Shown here: positions 1 through 7,451 of the stretch, piece by piece
Position numbering within the stretch: position 1 is the first letter of the stretch
Layout: every line of letters begins with the position of its first letter
Assembly (NCBI GenBank): GCA_017437755.1
Contig: JAFRXI010000043.1
Coordinates: forward strand, 1-64,000
Source of the DNA: Bacteroidales bacterium
Lineage (GTDB): Bacteria; Bacteroidota; Bacteroidia; Bacteroidales; UBA932
Direction: 5' to 3'
DNA: 64,000 bases
The notes under the pieces: model-generated
Seen by the model: only the letters and a program-made list of their open reading frames with translations
What the model was told of the DNA's origin: nothing
Database searches by the model: none
Translations under genes and position numbers: made by a program

Positions 1-196
1 CGAACGCCTCACGGACAGAGCCGTCTTTCTTGGCGTAGATGAAGCGGCAACCGGAGGTGGAACGCATCTGCCGTTTTGCCTCCTCTATGAGAAGGGCTTT
101 GGAGGTTCCCATCAGGGCGGAGCCGGTCTTGGCGGTGATGACGGTGATGTGGCGTGCTACAAGAGCGTTGTTGGTGGCGGTGATGATGGTGGTCAT
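1..196 (-). CDS. Small accessory protein, N-terminal part (runs off the left edge)
   Basis: The frame opens at an ATG at 196 (first residues MTTIITATNNALVARHITV) and stays open to the window edge, so only about 65 residues are seen. An AAGG sits directly upstream and a full minus-strand promoter (272-241) precedes it. The composition, with a hydrophobic start and 'TSGCRFIYAKKDG', recalls the short SH3/Sm-like DUF2693-type proteins found in Bacteroides mobile elements, but that is recollection of a family, not proof. It is transcribed away from the next gene. Function unknown. Confidence 0.6.
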   Translation of the reverse strand, partial: MTTIITATNNALVARHITVITAKTGSALMGTSKALLIEEAKRQMRSTSGCRFIYAKKDGSVREAF

Positions 197-240
197 ATCC
201 TTGTGTGTTTGTTGATTGAACTTCGTGTGTTTCACTGATG

Positions 241-272
241 CAAAGATATGACATTTATTTAATATATGCAAA
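241..272 (-). promoter_or_regulatory. Bacteroidota-type promoter for the leftmost gene
   Basis: On the minus strand TTTG (272-269), 20 bases, then TATCTTTG (248-241), matching the TTTG / TAnnTTTG consensus. It lies 45 bases upstream of the ATG at 196. Confidence 0.7.
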
Positions 273-287
273 TCTTTTATGACTTTT

Positions 288-318
288 TTTGAATACTTGT
301 CATATTTTTCTACCTTTG
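288..318 (+). promoter_or_regulatory. Bacteroidota-type promoter, exact consensus
   Basis: TTTG (288-291), exactly 19 bases, then TACCTTTG (311-318). It is divergent from the promoter at 241-272 and predicts transcription from about 325, which favours the ATG at 337 over upstream starts for the following gene. Confidence 0.8.
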
Positions 319-336
319 CAGGAAAAGATACCGACA

Positions 337-579
337 ATGGCACAACAGGAAAGACAAGTCATCCATCTGCAACGGGGCGAGGAGCACTACTACTTCGGCT
401 CCGTGGCGGCGATGTACGACCATTTCACCAAGGAGGAGATTGGGATTTCCTACGGCTCCATCCGCAACTTCGGTCTTTCACCGGAGAAGCCCTACAGAAA
501 CGAGAAAACCGGCATTGTCATCCGGGTTGGCGTGCTGATTGCGAAGGAGGGGAACCGGGGGCGGAAGTCCGGGAGTTAG
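337..579 (+). CDS. Small hypothetical protein of the accessory element (80 aa)
   Basis: Start chosen at 337 because the promoter at 288-318 places transcription after the alternative start at 289. The product is soluble, charged and without signal peptide or membrane segment; it begins MAQQERQVIHLQRGEEHYYF and has a basic tail (NRGRKSGS). I recognise no domain, though the middle (YDHFTKEEIGISYGSIRNFG) looks like a short helical, possibly DNA-binding, module. Its last 62 bases overlap the 3' end of the convergent gene at 518-922. It is most likely a conserved hypothetical gene of Bacteroidales integrative elements; function unknown. Confidence 0.6.
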   Translation: MAQQERQVIHLQRGEEHYYFGSVAAMYDHFTKEEIGISYGSIRNFGLSPEKPYRNEKTGIVIRVGVLIAKEGNRGRKSGS

Positions 580-922
580 TCCCACGCATCCTTCCTCCTT
601 TCCGTTTCCGTGGCTTTGCCTCCGGTGGGACATTCGCATAGACACCCTCCAGCCATTCAAGGATAGAATTGGAAGCCGCAAGAACACTCTTGTAGTCGGG
701 CTGAAGGAGCGAAAACGCTTGCTCCTGCCCGATGTAATACACATCCACCATAAACGCCTCATTATCAGTTGCATACTCAAAGTAGCAGGGAAACTCATAG
801 TACGGGATTTTGAAGAAGCGGTCCTTGCTATTCACTGCACGGGACCAGATAAGCCCAGCCATTACCTCTTGCGGGGTCATCGTTTCTTGTTGCTTTATGG
901 CGGATATATGCTTAAATATCAT
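518..922 (-). CDS. Hypothetical protein of the accessory element (134 aa)
   Basis: Start set at the ATG at 922; AGGAGG lies nine bases upstream, inside the last codons of the preceding small gene, so the two are probably translated together. The protein starts MIFKHISAIKQQETMTPQE, has a folded-looking middle (tyrosine-rich FFKIPYYEFPCYFEYA, then a helix ending in SILEWLEGVY), and ends in a basic, proline/serine-rich, disordered tail from about residue 100. No signal peptide or membrane segment. I know no function. The 3' end overlaps the convergent gene at 337-579. Confidence 0.55.
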   Translation of the reverse strand: MIFKHISAIKQQETMTPQEVMAGLIWSRAVNSKDRFFKIPYYEFPCYFEYATDNEAFMVDVYYIGQEQAFSLLQPDYKSVLAASNSILEWLEGVYANVPPEAKPRKRKGGRMRGTNSRTSAPGSPPSQSARQPG

Positions 923-926
923 ACCA

Positions 927-1082
927 TTAGCCCTCCTCAACACTTAACCAGTACTTGCGGAGCCCCTTACTGATGCGTTTGCATACGTCCTTGGGCTTGC
1001 GGCGACCCCTTAACGCTGACGAAATCTTCGCTCTCGTCTCTGGGGATAAATGACGAGTTGTTCGTTTGTATTCTTTTATCAT
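927..1082 (-). CDS. NUMOD3-like DNA-binding miniprotein (51 aa)
   Basis: A complete 51-residue frame runs from ATG at 1082 to TAA at 927. Residues 12-30 (LSPETRAKISSALRGRRKP) match the pattern of the NUMOD3 helix, a DNA-binding motif normally repeated in tails of homing endonucleases. Here it stands almost alone with a strongly basic rest (KDVCKRISKGLRKYW). The stop lies five bases from the next ATG and the two genes share the AGGAGG, suggesting coupled translation. The role is inferred as small nucleic-acid binding; it could be an orphan fragment of a larger nuclease. Confidence 0.6.
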   Translation of the reverse strand: MIKEYKRTTRHLSPETRAKISSALRGRRKPKDVCKRISKGLRKYWLSVEEG

Positions 1083-1518
1083 AACTTGTTGTTTTTCATA
1101 TAAATAGTTGTTGGAATGGAAAGAATGGTAGGAAGCCGTTTTTGGAAGCGATTTTTTGCCAGAAAATTATTTTGACGAACTATTGGTACAGGGGGACTAT
1201 ATCCACAGGGGGGTCATGGGTGAGGGGGTTCAGCCCCAGATGGGAGGGAGGTATATTCGGCTAACAAAGGGCAATTCCAGCCCATTTCAGCCACTCAAAT
1301 CGCACCGAAAACCATTTCCACTCTCCGCCCCGAAAACGCCCCAGAACGCAGCGGATTGGGAGGTGGAGATTAAGAGAATGGAGCGGAAAACTCCGGCTTT
1401 TACACTTTTTTCTTGGGTACAGGAAATACGAAAAACGTGTCCTTATTTGCGACCACGGCATTTAACACGCTGATAATCAGTATGGGTGATGTTCCCTCAC
1501 TCACCGCAATAAGGTAAC
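1083..1518. other. Intergenic stretch without a convincing gene
   Basis: Open frames occur on both strands (for example 1156-1473 plus and 1261-1461 minus), but none has a promoter, a recognisable domain or a translation-start context. Positions 1494-1506 hold an inverted copy of part of the tandem repeat that follows at 1598-1713. The stretch is probably the non-coding end of the integrated element. Confidence 0.4.
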
Positions 1519-1556
1519 AAAAAACTGCGTCAAGCCCCGCTTGAACGCAGTTTTTT
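1519..1556. terminator. Bidirectional hairpin terminator
   Basis: A-run, ACTGCGT-CAAGC stem, short CCC-type loop, GCTTGAACGCAG, then six T residues (1551-1556). The stem has one bulged base and carries A/T tracts on both sides, so it can act on either strand. Confidence 0.7.
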
Positions 1557-1573
1557 GATGGCTTATTGCAAAG

Positions 1574-1588
1574 CCCGCCGCAGGCGGG
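1574..1588. repeat. Short GC hairpin
   Basis: CCCGCC-GCA-GGCGGG, a perfect 6-bp stem with a 3-base loop, between the terminator and the tandem repeat. Confidence 0.6.
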
Positions 1589-1597
1589 AGGGATGTG

Positions 1598-1713
1598 GCG
1601 AGCGCAGCGAAGCCAAATCCCGGTGAGTGAGGGAAAAGGCGAGCGCAGCGAAGCCAAATCCCGGTGAGTGAGGGAAAAGGCGAGCGCAGCGAAGCCAAAT
1701 CCCGGTGAGTGAG
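1598..1713. repeat. 41-bp direct tandem repeat, three copies (last one cut to 34 bp)
   Basis: Copies start at 1598, 1639 and 1680 and are identical over their shared length. The unit begins GCGAGCGCAGCGAAGCC and ends with a GGTGAGTGAGGG-type segment. There are no spacers, so this is not a CRISPR array. The array ends just before the promoter region of the first chromosomal gene and probably marks the edge of the integrated element. Confidence 0.85.
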
Positions 1714-1752
1714 AATACTGTTATTTTGCAGCGTTCCTCGGATAAAAAACCT

Positions 1753-1760
1753 TATATTTG
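1753..1760 (+). promoter_or_regulatory. TAnnTTTG promoter box for the PAP2 gene
   Basis: TATATTTG, 28 bases before the ATG at 1789. The nearest TTTG (1725-1728) is 24 bases away, longer than usual, so the upstream half is weak. It lies immediately after the tandem-repeat array. Confidence 0.5.
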
Positions 1761-1788
1761 TAATCCCTATACGAATAAACTGTCTGTA

Positions 1789-2583
1789 ATGCATAAGATA
1801 TTCCATTCCGCAAGCATCGCCTTCATCGCGTCCATTGCCGCACTGGTCCTCGGCCTCGGGACAGAGGCAATGGCCCAGAGGCCACAGCCCTATCTCTCCA
1901 TTGACGAGTTGCCCGACCTGGTAAAGTGTCTTCCCGCACCTCCCGACACCACCAGCCTGCAGTTTGCCAACGACGTTATCCGCTACATGTGGGGAAAGAG
2001 CATGAGGCAGGACCCCGAAAGGGCGGCCCAGGCATTGAAGGATGCCGTCTGGGACCTGGACAGCCTTGCGATAGTATTCAGCGAGCCCTTCGGCATGCTG
2101 ATAACCAAGGAGAATACTCCCGAGATACACACCGCGCTGGTGCGCGGACTAGCCACAATAGAGCAAATCCGGGTACGTCCCAAGGCCCATTTCAAGAGGA
2201 AACGTCCTTTCGAGCGCTTTAACGAGCATACCCTCAACATCGAGGAGGAAGGTGAGTTGAGAGGAGAAGGGTCATACCCCTCCGGACATACGATCCGGGG
2301 CTGGGGCGCCGCACTGATACTTTCTGAAATCAACCCCGCCGCGGCAAATGACCTATATGCCAGGGGATGGGTTTACGGGGAGAACAGGGTAATCACTGGC
2401 GCCCACTGGCAAAGCGACGTGGACGCCAGCAGGGCGGCTGCAAGCATCGGCTATTCCGTTCTCCAGACCAGCTCGGCCTACAGGGAGCAGATTGGCAAGG
2501 CGCGCGAAGAGTTTTACAGGAAATGCTTCCTGGAACAGAAACGCGCCCGGGAGGTACCGGTAGCAAACAAGCGGGTGAAATGA
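1789..2583 (+). CDS. PAP2-family acid phosphatase, secreted (264 aa)
   Basis: Start placed at the ATG at 1789, after the promoter box and directly before a signal peptide (HKIFHSASIAFIASIAALVL, likely cut after AMA). The three parts of the PAP2 active site are visible in order: K-x6-RP (KAHFKRKRP), PSGH (GSYPSGHTIRGW) and R-x5-H-x3-D (NRVITGAHWQSDVD), with N in place of the usual S before the R. This matches class A non-specific acid phosphatases, which release phosphate from organic phosphoesters in the periplasm. The next gene starts seven bases downstream. The substrate is unknown. Confidence 0.9.
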   Translation: MHKIFHSASIAFIASIAALVLGLGTEAMAQRPQPYLSIDELPDLVKCLPAPPDTTSLQFANDVIRYMWGKSMRQDPERAAQALKDAVWDLDSLAIVFSEPFGMLITKENTPEIHTALVRGLATIEQIRVRPKAHFKRKRPFERFNEHTLNIEEEGELRGEGSYPSGHTIRGWGAALILSEINPAAANDLYARGWVYGENRVITGAHWQSDVDASRAAASIGYSVLQTSSAYREQIGKAREEFYRKCFLEQKRAREVPVANKRVK

Positions 2584-2590
2584 AGTCTGA

Positions 2591-3607
2591 ATGCCCAAAG
2601 GCATGAAAAGAGTCGCTCTCGCCCTTTCCAGCGGCGGTCCCCGGGGATTCGCCTACATCGGCGCCATTGAGGAACTGCTGTCCCGCGGATATGAAATAAC
2701 GTCCATCGCCGGGACATCGGCCGGCGCCCTGGTAGGCGGGATATATGCAGCAAGAGGTCTCGACGCCTTCAAGGAATGGCTCTACGGGCTGGACCAATTG
2801 AAAGTCATGTCCTTGATGGACGTCTCCCTGAGCAGGAACTATCTGGTCAAGGGCGACAAGGTAATCGCCGCAATCAAGGAACGGGTTCCCGACGTCAATA
2901 TCCAGGACCTGCCTGTTCCCTTCACCGCCGTTGCCAGCGACCTGCATACCGGCGAGGAAATCCTGTTCCGTGAAGGCCCCCTGTTCGATGCCATACGCGC
3001 CTCCATTTCCATTCCGTCGATGTTCCGTCCGGTCAAATGGAAGGGGCGCACCCTGGTGGACGGAGGGCTCGTCAACACTTTCCCGTTGAACCGTGTTGCC
3101 AGGACCGGTGACGACATATTGGTTGGATTCAACGTCAACAGGATAGATGCACAACAGATCAGGGCGTTCCTCGCCAGCCGGGAAGCCCTGGAACAAGGGG
3201 AATCCCACCGGCATGAAGTGGCAAAGACCGTACTGAAAGATACATTGTCCGCATCTGGGGACCCGATTCTGGACAGGATGCGCCATGCCGGAGAAATGGG
3301 AAGCCGGCTCCTGAAGGAAAGGATGGAATCGCAGCGTATGGCCAGGCAACTGCTCTCGGAAGGGAAAGAGATTGGGATTCCCATGGACGCAGACGACAAC
3401 TACGCCTCAATTCTCGACCGCAGTTTTGGCATAATGAACCATACCATGGCAAAAATGGCCGAGGACCTCTGCACGCCAGACATCCTGGTCGACCTTCCGT
3501 ACGACTCATACCATGGTGTCTACGGGTATTCCCACGCCCGGGAAATCGCCGGTACCGGCCGCAAACTTATGGCCGAGGCGCTTGACAGGTACGAGGGGGC
3601 GAGATAG
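2591..3607 (+). CDS. Patatin-like phospholipase / RssA-type serine hydrolase
   Basis: The patatin catalytic pieces are present: oxyanion loop SSGGPRGFAYIG near residue 13, nucleophile elbow GTSAG near 41, and the Asp of DGG (VDGGLVN) near 155. The ATG at 2591 is used; an ATG four codons later (2603, MKRVALAL) is equally possible. There is no signal peptide, which suggests a cytoplasmic or membrane-associated esterase acting on acyl lipids. The C-terminal ~130 residues beyond the patatin core are helical and unassigned. It follows the PAP2 gene by seven bases, so the pair is probably co-transcribed. Confidence 0.88.
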   Translation: MPKGMKRVALALSSGGPRGFAYIGAIEELLSRGYEITSIAGTSAGALVGGIYAARGLDAFKEWLYGLDQLKVMSLMDVSLSRNYLVKGDKVIAAIKERVPDVNIQDLPVPFTAVASDLHTGEEILFREGPLFDAIRASISIPSMFRPVKWKGRTLVDGGLVNTFPLNRVARTGDDILVGFNVNRIDAQQIRAFLASREALEQGESHRHEVAKTVLKDTLSASGDPILDRMRHAGEMGSRLLKERMESQRMARQLLSEGKEIGIPMDADDNYASILDRSFGIMNHTMAKMAEDLCTPDILVDLPYDSYHGVYGYSHAREIAGTGRKLMAEALDRYEGAR

Positions 3608-3635
3608 GACATTGGCAACTATTTGAAAAGATTTG

Positions 3636-3643
3636 TAAATTTG
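3636..3643 (+). promoter_or_regulatory. TAnnTTTG promoter box for yqeY-like gene
   Basis: TAAATTTG, with TTGG at 3612-3615 twenty bases upstream as a near-consensus -33 element. It puts transcription near 3650, which argues for the ATG at 3666 rather than 3645. Confidence 0.55.
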
Positions 3644-3665
3644 TATGATTCAAAATTTACCAGAT

Positions 3666-4115
3666 ATGACACTCGAACAGCAAATCCAGGAATCCATCAA
3701 GGAAGCCATGAAGGCCAAGGACACCGTGGCAATGAACGCGACCCGCGCAATCAAGGGCGAGATTCTCCTCTTCAAGACCAGCGAGGGCGGTTCCAGGGAA
3801 GTCACCGACGGCGATATCCTCAAGATGATCCAGAAATTGGTCAAGCAGCGCAAGGAAGCTGCCGAACAGTACGTAGCAGCCGGTCGTAAGGAACTGGCCG
3901 ACAATGAATTGGCCGAAGCTGCAATAATGGAGAAATACCTCCCCAAACAGCTTTCCACCCAAGAGGTCAGGGCCAGGATCCAGGAAATCATCGCCCAGGT
4001 TGGCGCCTCTTCCATAAAGGATATGGGGAAAGTGATGGGGGTTGCCAACAAGGCTCTCGCCGGCCTCTCCGACGGCCGTACAATCTCGACCGTTGTCAAG
4101 GAACTTCTGAGCTAA
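3666..4115 (+). CDS. YqeY / GatB-C-terminal-like protein (149 aa)
   Basis: Begins MTLEQQIQESIKEAMKAKD and follows the family pattern: N-terminal helical bundle with 'AMNATRAIKGEILLFKTSEGG' and a C-terminal GatB/YqeY domain with 'YLPKQLS' and 'MGKVMGVANKALAG'. The family resembles the tail of GatB, which helps recognise tRNA during amidation, but free YqeY proteins have no settled role. The full family length is present. An upstream ATG at 3645 is in frame but lies at or before the predicted transcription start. The alcohol dehydrogenase gene follows 12 bases later. Confidence 0.9.
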   Translation: MTLEQQIQESIKEAMKAKDTVAMNATRAIKGEILLFKTSEGGSREVTDGDILKMIQKLVKQRKEAAEQYVAAGRKELADNELAEAAIMEKYLPKQLSTQEVRARIQEIIAQVGASSIKDMGKVMGVANKALAGLSDGRTISTVVKELLS

Positions 4116-4127
4116 GGATACACAGCC

Positions 4128-5291
4128 ATGCAGAACTTTGACTACATGACCCCGACCCGCCTCGTATTCGGCGAGAACGCAATCGCGAAACTGCCCTCGG
4201 TCATGGCTTCGATCGGGCGTCGCGTGCTTCTCACATATGGTGGCGGCAGCATCAAGAAAATTGGTCTGTACGACCAAGTGAAGGAGTTGCTGAAGGACTT
4301 TGAGATCACTGAACTCCCAGGCATACAGCCCAACCCCAAATACGACCCCAGCGTCCTGGAAGGCGTGCGCCTGTGCAAGGAAAATGACATTGAGGTCATC
4401 CTCTCCGTGGGTGGAGGAAGCGTTCTGGACTGCTCCAAGGCCATTGCGGCCGGTGCCTGTTACGACGGGGACCCCTGGGACCTTATCTCATACAAGGTCA
4501 AGGCCAAGGCGGCACTGCCCATCGTGGATATCCTGACACTTGCCGCAACCGGCAGCGAATACGACAGCGGCGGTGTCATATCCCGCACCGAGACCAACGA
4601 CAAGATCGGATACATTGACCCGCTGCTCTTCCCCGTCTGCTCGTTCCTCGATCCCCGCTATACCTTCACGGTTTCCAGGAAACAGACAGCAGCCGGCTGT
4701 GCCGACGCCATGAACCACATCATGGAACAGTACTTCTGCGAGGATTCCACCCTGCTCAACGACGGATTCTGTGAAGCCGGCCTCAAGAGCCTGATGGTGA
4801 ATGCAAAGGCATGCCTTGAGAACCCGGAAGACTATCGCGCCAGGGCCGAGATGATGTTCGCCTGCACCCTGGGCTGCAACGGCATCTATTCACTGGGGAA
4901 CAGCGAATCCGGCTGGCCGATGCACGGCATAGAACACGCCCTGAGCGGCTATTACGACATCACCCACGGCGAGGGGCTGGCCATAATAACACCGCGCTGG
5001 ATGCGTCATATCCTCAGCGAACGCACGCTCCCCCGCTTTGTCAAATACGGCGTCAACGTCTTCGGCATCGATTCCTCGCTTCCGGCAATGGAAATCGCGG
5101 AGAAGGCCATCAATGCCACCTACGCTTTCTTTGAGGGGATCGGCATCCCCATGCACCTGCGCGAACTGGGCATTGATGACAGCCGCATCGACGAGATGGC
5201 CCGCCATATAGCTGCGAACGAAGGGCTGGAGAATGCCTATGTCCCCCTTGACGAGCAGGATATCAAGGAGATACTGATGGCATCGCTGTAG
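4128..5291 (+). CDS. Iron-dependent alcohol dehydrogenase (BDH/YqhD type)
   Basis: A 387-residue protein of normal length for group III NAD(P)-dependent alcohol dehydrogenases. Visible signatures are the cofactor-binding GGGSVLDCSK near residue 95, GSEYDSG near 143, and the metal ligands in 'DAMNHIMEQ', 'MHGIEHALSG' and 'ITHGEGLAI'. The N-terminus (FDYMTPTRLVFGENA) is typical of butanol-dehydrogenase-like enzymes that reduce aldehydes such as methylglyoxal or butyraldehyde. It sits 12 bases after the YqeY gene in the same direction; the actual substrate cannot be read from sequence. Confidence 0.92.
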   Translation: MQNFDYMTPTRLVFGENAIAKLPSVMASIGRRVLLTYGGGSIKKIGLYDQVKELLKDFEITELPGIQPNPKYDPSVLEGVRLCKENDIEVILSVGGGSVLDCSKAIAAGACYDGDPWDLISYKVKAKAALPIVDILTLAATGSEYDSGGVISRTETNDKIGYIDPLLFPVCSFLDPRYTFTVSRKQTAAGCADAMNHIMEQYFCEDSTLLNDGFCEAGLKSLMVNAKACLENPEDYRARAEMMFACTLGCNGIYSLGNSESGWPMHGIEHALSGYYDITHGEGLAIITPRWMRHILSERTLPRFVKYGVNVFGIDSSLPAMEIAEKAINATYAFFEGIGIPMHLRELGIDDSRIDEMARHIAANEGLENAYVPLDEQDIKEILMASL

Positions 5292-5306
5292 TTATCGCGG
5301 CATTAT

Positions 5307-6563
5307 TTACCCGCAGAGCAGAGAAAAGACTGCCCCATAATGCAGAAAGCCTTTCCTTGTGATGCGGATCCGGTCATTGCCGTGCTCCTCAAGGAGACCT
5401 TGAGCCAGACAGAAATCAAGCCTCTCCCGAAAAAACATGTCATCAGCCCCCAATGAGGCTATGATTCCTTTTGAGAATTCACCGAAGTATCCGGATATTG
5501 CCAGGTACTTCGCTGCCATTTCACGAGGCGGGAGGATATATGTGTCCTGCTCGGGATAAGTGTCTGAATTTATGAGGGTTTCAGGTCTGCCGGCAAGTTT
5601 CCCGACGTTGTATGACAGCCCGCAACGGCTCATGCTTTGCGCGGACAGGCCGAATCCTTTGTAAGAGGCGCCGCCGGTCATCCTGGTACGGAGGTATGAT
5701 GACAGCCCCAGGTCCGACGGATCCGTAGAAAATGTATTCTGCCCGAAATGGGCCTTATAACCCATCCCGGTCAGTCCGTCAAAGTACTGGCTGTACTGGG
5801 AAAACAACTCTGGCTTAGATTGGCAGAACAGCTCTTTGACCATGTTCCCACGCACCTCATACAGGGTAACCTGCCTGGGGTGCAGGCGGCTGATAAGTTC
5901 CAGGTCACCGGCTATGGTCGATGGATTCTGCCCTTTCAGTCCATACATGAAATCCAGGTTGACCTTAGAGATGCCTGCTGAATAGATTGCATCAAGCCAA
6001 CCGGCCATCTCCGCCTCACTTTGCATTCCCCTTCCATGCCGATGCAATATGTTGCAGTCAGACGACTGGACGCCCAGGGACAGGCGGGAAATCCCCGCAC
6101 GCGCAATGGCTTCCAGTTTGGGCATGGACAAAGTGCTGAAAGAGCCCTCTATGCCCGGCTCGTAGCCGGCTCCCAGTGAAACGCCCTCGACGGCCTGCCG
6201 ATACACGTCCATCAGCATGGAGAAGCTTGATTCGGAAAGCGACGTGGGGGTCCCTCCTCCGATGTCGAATCCCAGTATGGTTATGGACGGATGTTCCTCC
6301 CTGAAAGCTTCTATGTCGCGCGAAACGGCGCGAAGGTACCGTTGCTGCTTGTGCTCGTCGGGACATATCATCCGGGTATATTCGCAGAACGAACAGAGCT
6401 GCCGGCAGAAAGGGATATGGATATAGAATGACAGATGCCCGTCAGGCTCAAAAGGCAGCGGCCCGGGAACCCGGTAAGGAGCCCAGTCCTGAGGGTCCGG
6501 CGGGTACGAAGTATTCAGGCGGGGATCGTCCTTCCTTGCTTCAAATATTTCTGCGACAGTCAT
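5307..6563 (-). CDS. HemN/HemW-like radical SAM protein (418 aa)
   Basis: The iron-sulfur motif is CRQLCSFC (C-x3-C-x2-C) within YIHIPFCRQLCSFCEY, followed by GGGTPT, the 'RLSLGVQS' strand and 'NLDFMYGL', all in the order of coproporphyrinogen-oxidase-family enzymes. The C-terminal HemN domain is present (KGFGLSAQSMS), but the HNxxYW motif of the heme chaperone HemW is replaced by 'LSYNVG'. It is therefore a paralogue of uncertain substrate, not an assigned haem enzyme. It is the last gene of a tight three-gene operon, three bases after the second radical SAM gene. It faces the alcohol dehydrogenase tail to tail. Confidence 0.85.
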   Translation of the reverse strand: MTVAEIFEARKDDPRLNTSYPPDPQDWAPYRVPGPLPFEPDGHLSFYIHIPFCRQLCSFCEYTRMICPDEHKQQRYLRAVSRDIEAFREEHPSITILGFDIGGGTPTSLSESSFSMLMDVYRQAVEGVSLGAGYEPGIEGSFSTLSMPKLEAIARAGISRLSLGVQSSDCNILHRHGRGMQSEAEMAGWLDAIYSAGISKVNLDFMYGLKGQNPSTIAGDLELISRLHPRQVTLYEVRGNMVKELFCQSKPELFSQYSQYFDGLTGMGYKAHFGQNTFSTDPSDLGLSSYLRTRMTGGASYKGFGLSAQSMSRCGLSYNVGKLAGRPETLINSDTYPEQDTYILPPREMAAKYLAISGYFGEFSKGIIASLGADDMFFRERLDFCLAQGLLEEHGNDRIRITRKGFLHYGAVFSLLCG

Positions 6564-6566
6564 ATA

Positions 6567-7451
6567 CTAGCATATAACGTTGTCCGAATGAAAGCCTTGC
6601 CGGAGAAATTCGCCGTCATATACCAGGGACGACTCGCAGTAATACCGGTTGGAATAGTTTCTCATATAGATCTCAAGTACCTTAAGATCCTTGTTGTAGA
6701 GATAATTTGAACATTTACAGTCACTTCCGCGGCTCATGGATTTTGTGAAGTAAACGTGGGGAATACTGTCGAGTTGGATGTCCTCCAGGTCCACGAAGTG
6801 TTCTCGGCAAAAATCATTCACCTTCATCAACGCCACGAATCCGATGCGGGGCAAGCCCAGGTCTATTGCAAAATCAAGCATCCTGGAGGCCTCTTCCGTG
6901 GAATCGATATACCCTTTCACCAGGTTGCAGCTGGCATTCAGTTTCTGAACATCTATCCCGTCGAAGCAAAGTGCCGTCTCAGGGATCCGGCAGCCATACA
7001 ACTCCGACAACCTTGACATATCGTAGTGGTGAAGGGACATTGAAATACTGTCCCAGCGAGGATGGCGCATCAGTTCCTGTGATGCTGGAAGAAGGCCGTT
7101 CGTATTTAGATGCACATGCAGATGCGAGCACGGCGGGGTATTCATCCTAAGAAGGATTTCTTCCACCAGTGAGGCCGCTACGGAAGGTTCGCCCCCCGTG
7201 ACATTGACCCTGTTCACCCGGATCCCTGCATTTTGCAGCTCCCCGATTATCTCTATGAGTTTATCTGTATTGAACTCCGTCTTCGGCGGCCTGCCCCCGG
7301 CATTGCTGCAAAAAAGGCAATGGGCGTTGCAGCCGGTCGTGACTTTTACGAACATATTGACATAAGGGGATATCCGCCCCCCGGGCAGGGTTCCCAGGCG
7401 GCAGTCGGATTCCTTCACCGCTATACCCTTCCCCTTGAAGTCAATCAGCAT
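6567..7451 (-). CDS. Radical SAM protein with MoaA-like core (294 aa)
   Basis: Cluster motif GCNAHCLFCSNAGG (C-x3-C-x2-C) near residue 40, then the SAM-binding 'VNVTGGEPS' near 85 and a 'HLHVHLNTNGLL' strand. The C-terminal half has scattered cysteines (SDCKCSNYLY, YYCESSL) that could hold a second cluster, as in SPASM-type enzymes, though the spacing is not canonical. Its start overlaps the upstream macro-like gene by 11 bases and the HemN-like gene follows after three, so all three are probably one operon. The substrate is unknown; it may act on the partner protein, a nucleotide or a peptide. Confidence 0.85.
   Translation of the reverse strand: MLIDFKGKGIAVKESDCRLGTLPGGRISPYVNMFVKVTTGCNAHCLFCSNAGGRPPKTEFNTDKLIEIIGELQNAGIRVNRVNVTGGEPSVAASLVEEILLRMNTPPCSHLHVHLNTNGLLPASQELMRHPRWDSISMSLHHYDMSRLSELYGCRIPETALCFDGIDVQKLNASCNLVKGYIDSTEEASRMLDFAIDLGLPRIGFVALMKVNDFCREHFVDLEDIQLDSIPHVYFTKSMSRGSDCKCSNYLYNKDLKVLEIYMRNYSNRYYCESSLVYDGEFLRQGFHSDNVIC

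Noticed and set aside
539..973. 144-codon plus-strand frame opposite the 518-922 gene
   Set aside because: No start context or motif; the opposite strand is coupled to the NUMOD3-like gene with a shared AGGAGG.
1156..1473. 105-codon plus-strand frame in the intergenic stretch
   Set aside because: No promoter, no start context, no known domain, and composition of the translation is irregular; opposite-strand frames look equally good.
1598..1713. Tandem repeats read as a CRISPR array
   Set aside because: The three units are directly adjacent with no spacers and no cas genes are nearby.
5307..6563. Assigning the HemN-like gene to haem synthesis
   Set aside because: It lacks HNxxYW and is in an operon with a macro-like and a second radical SAM gene, with no other haem gene nearby.
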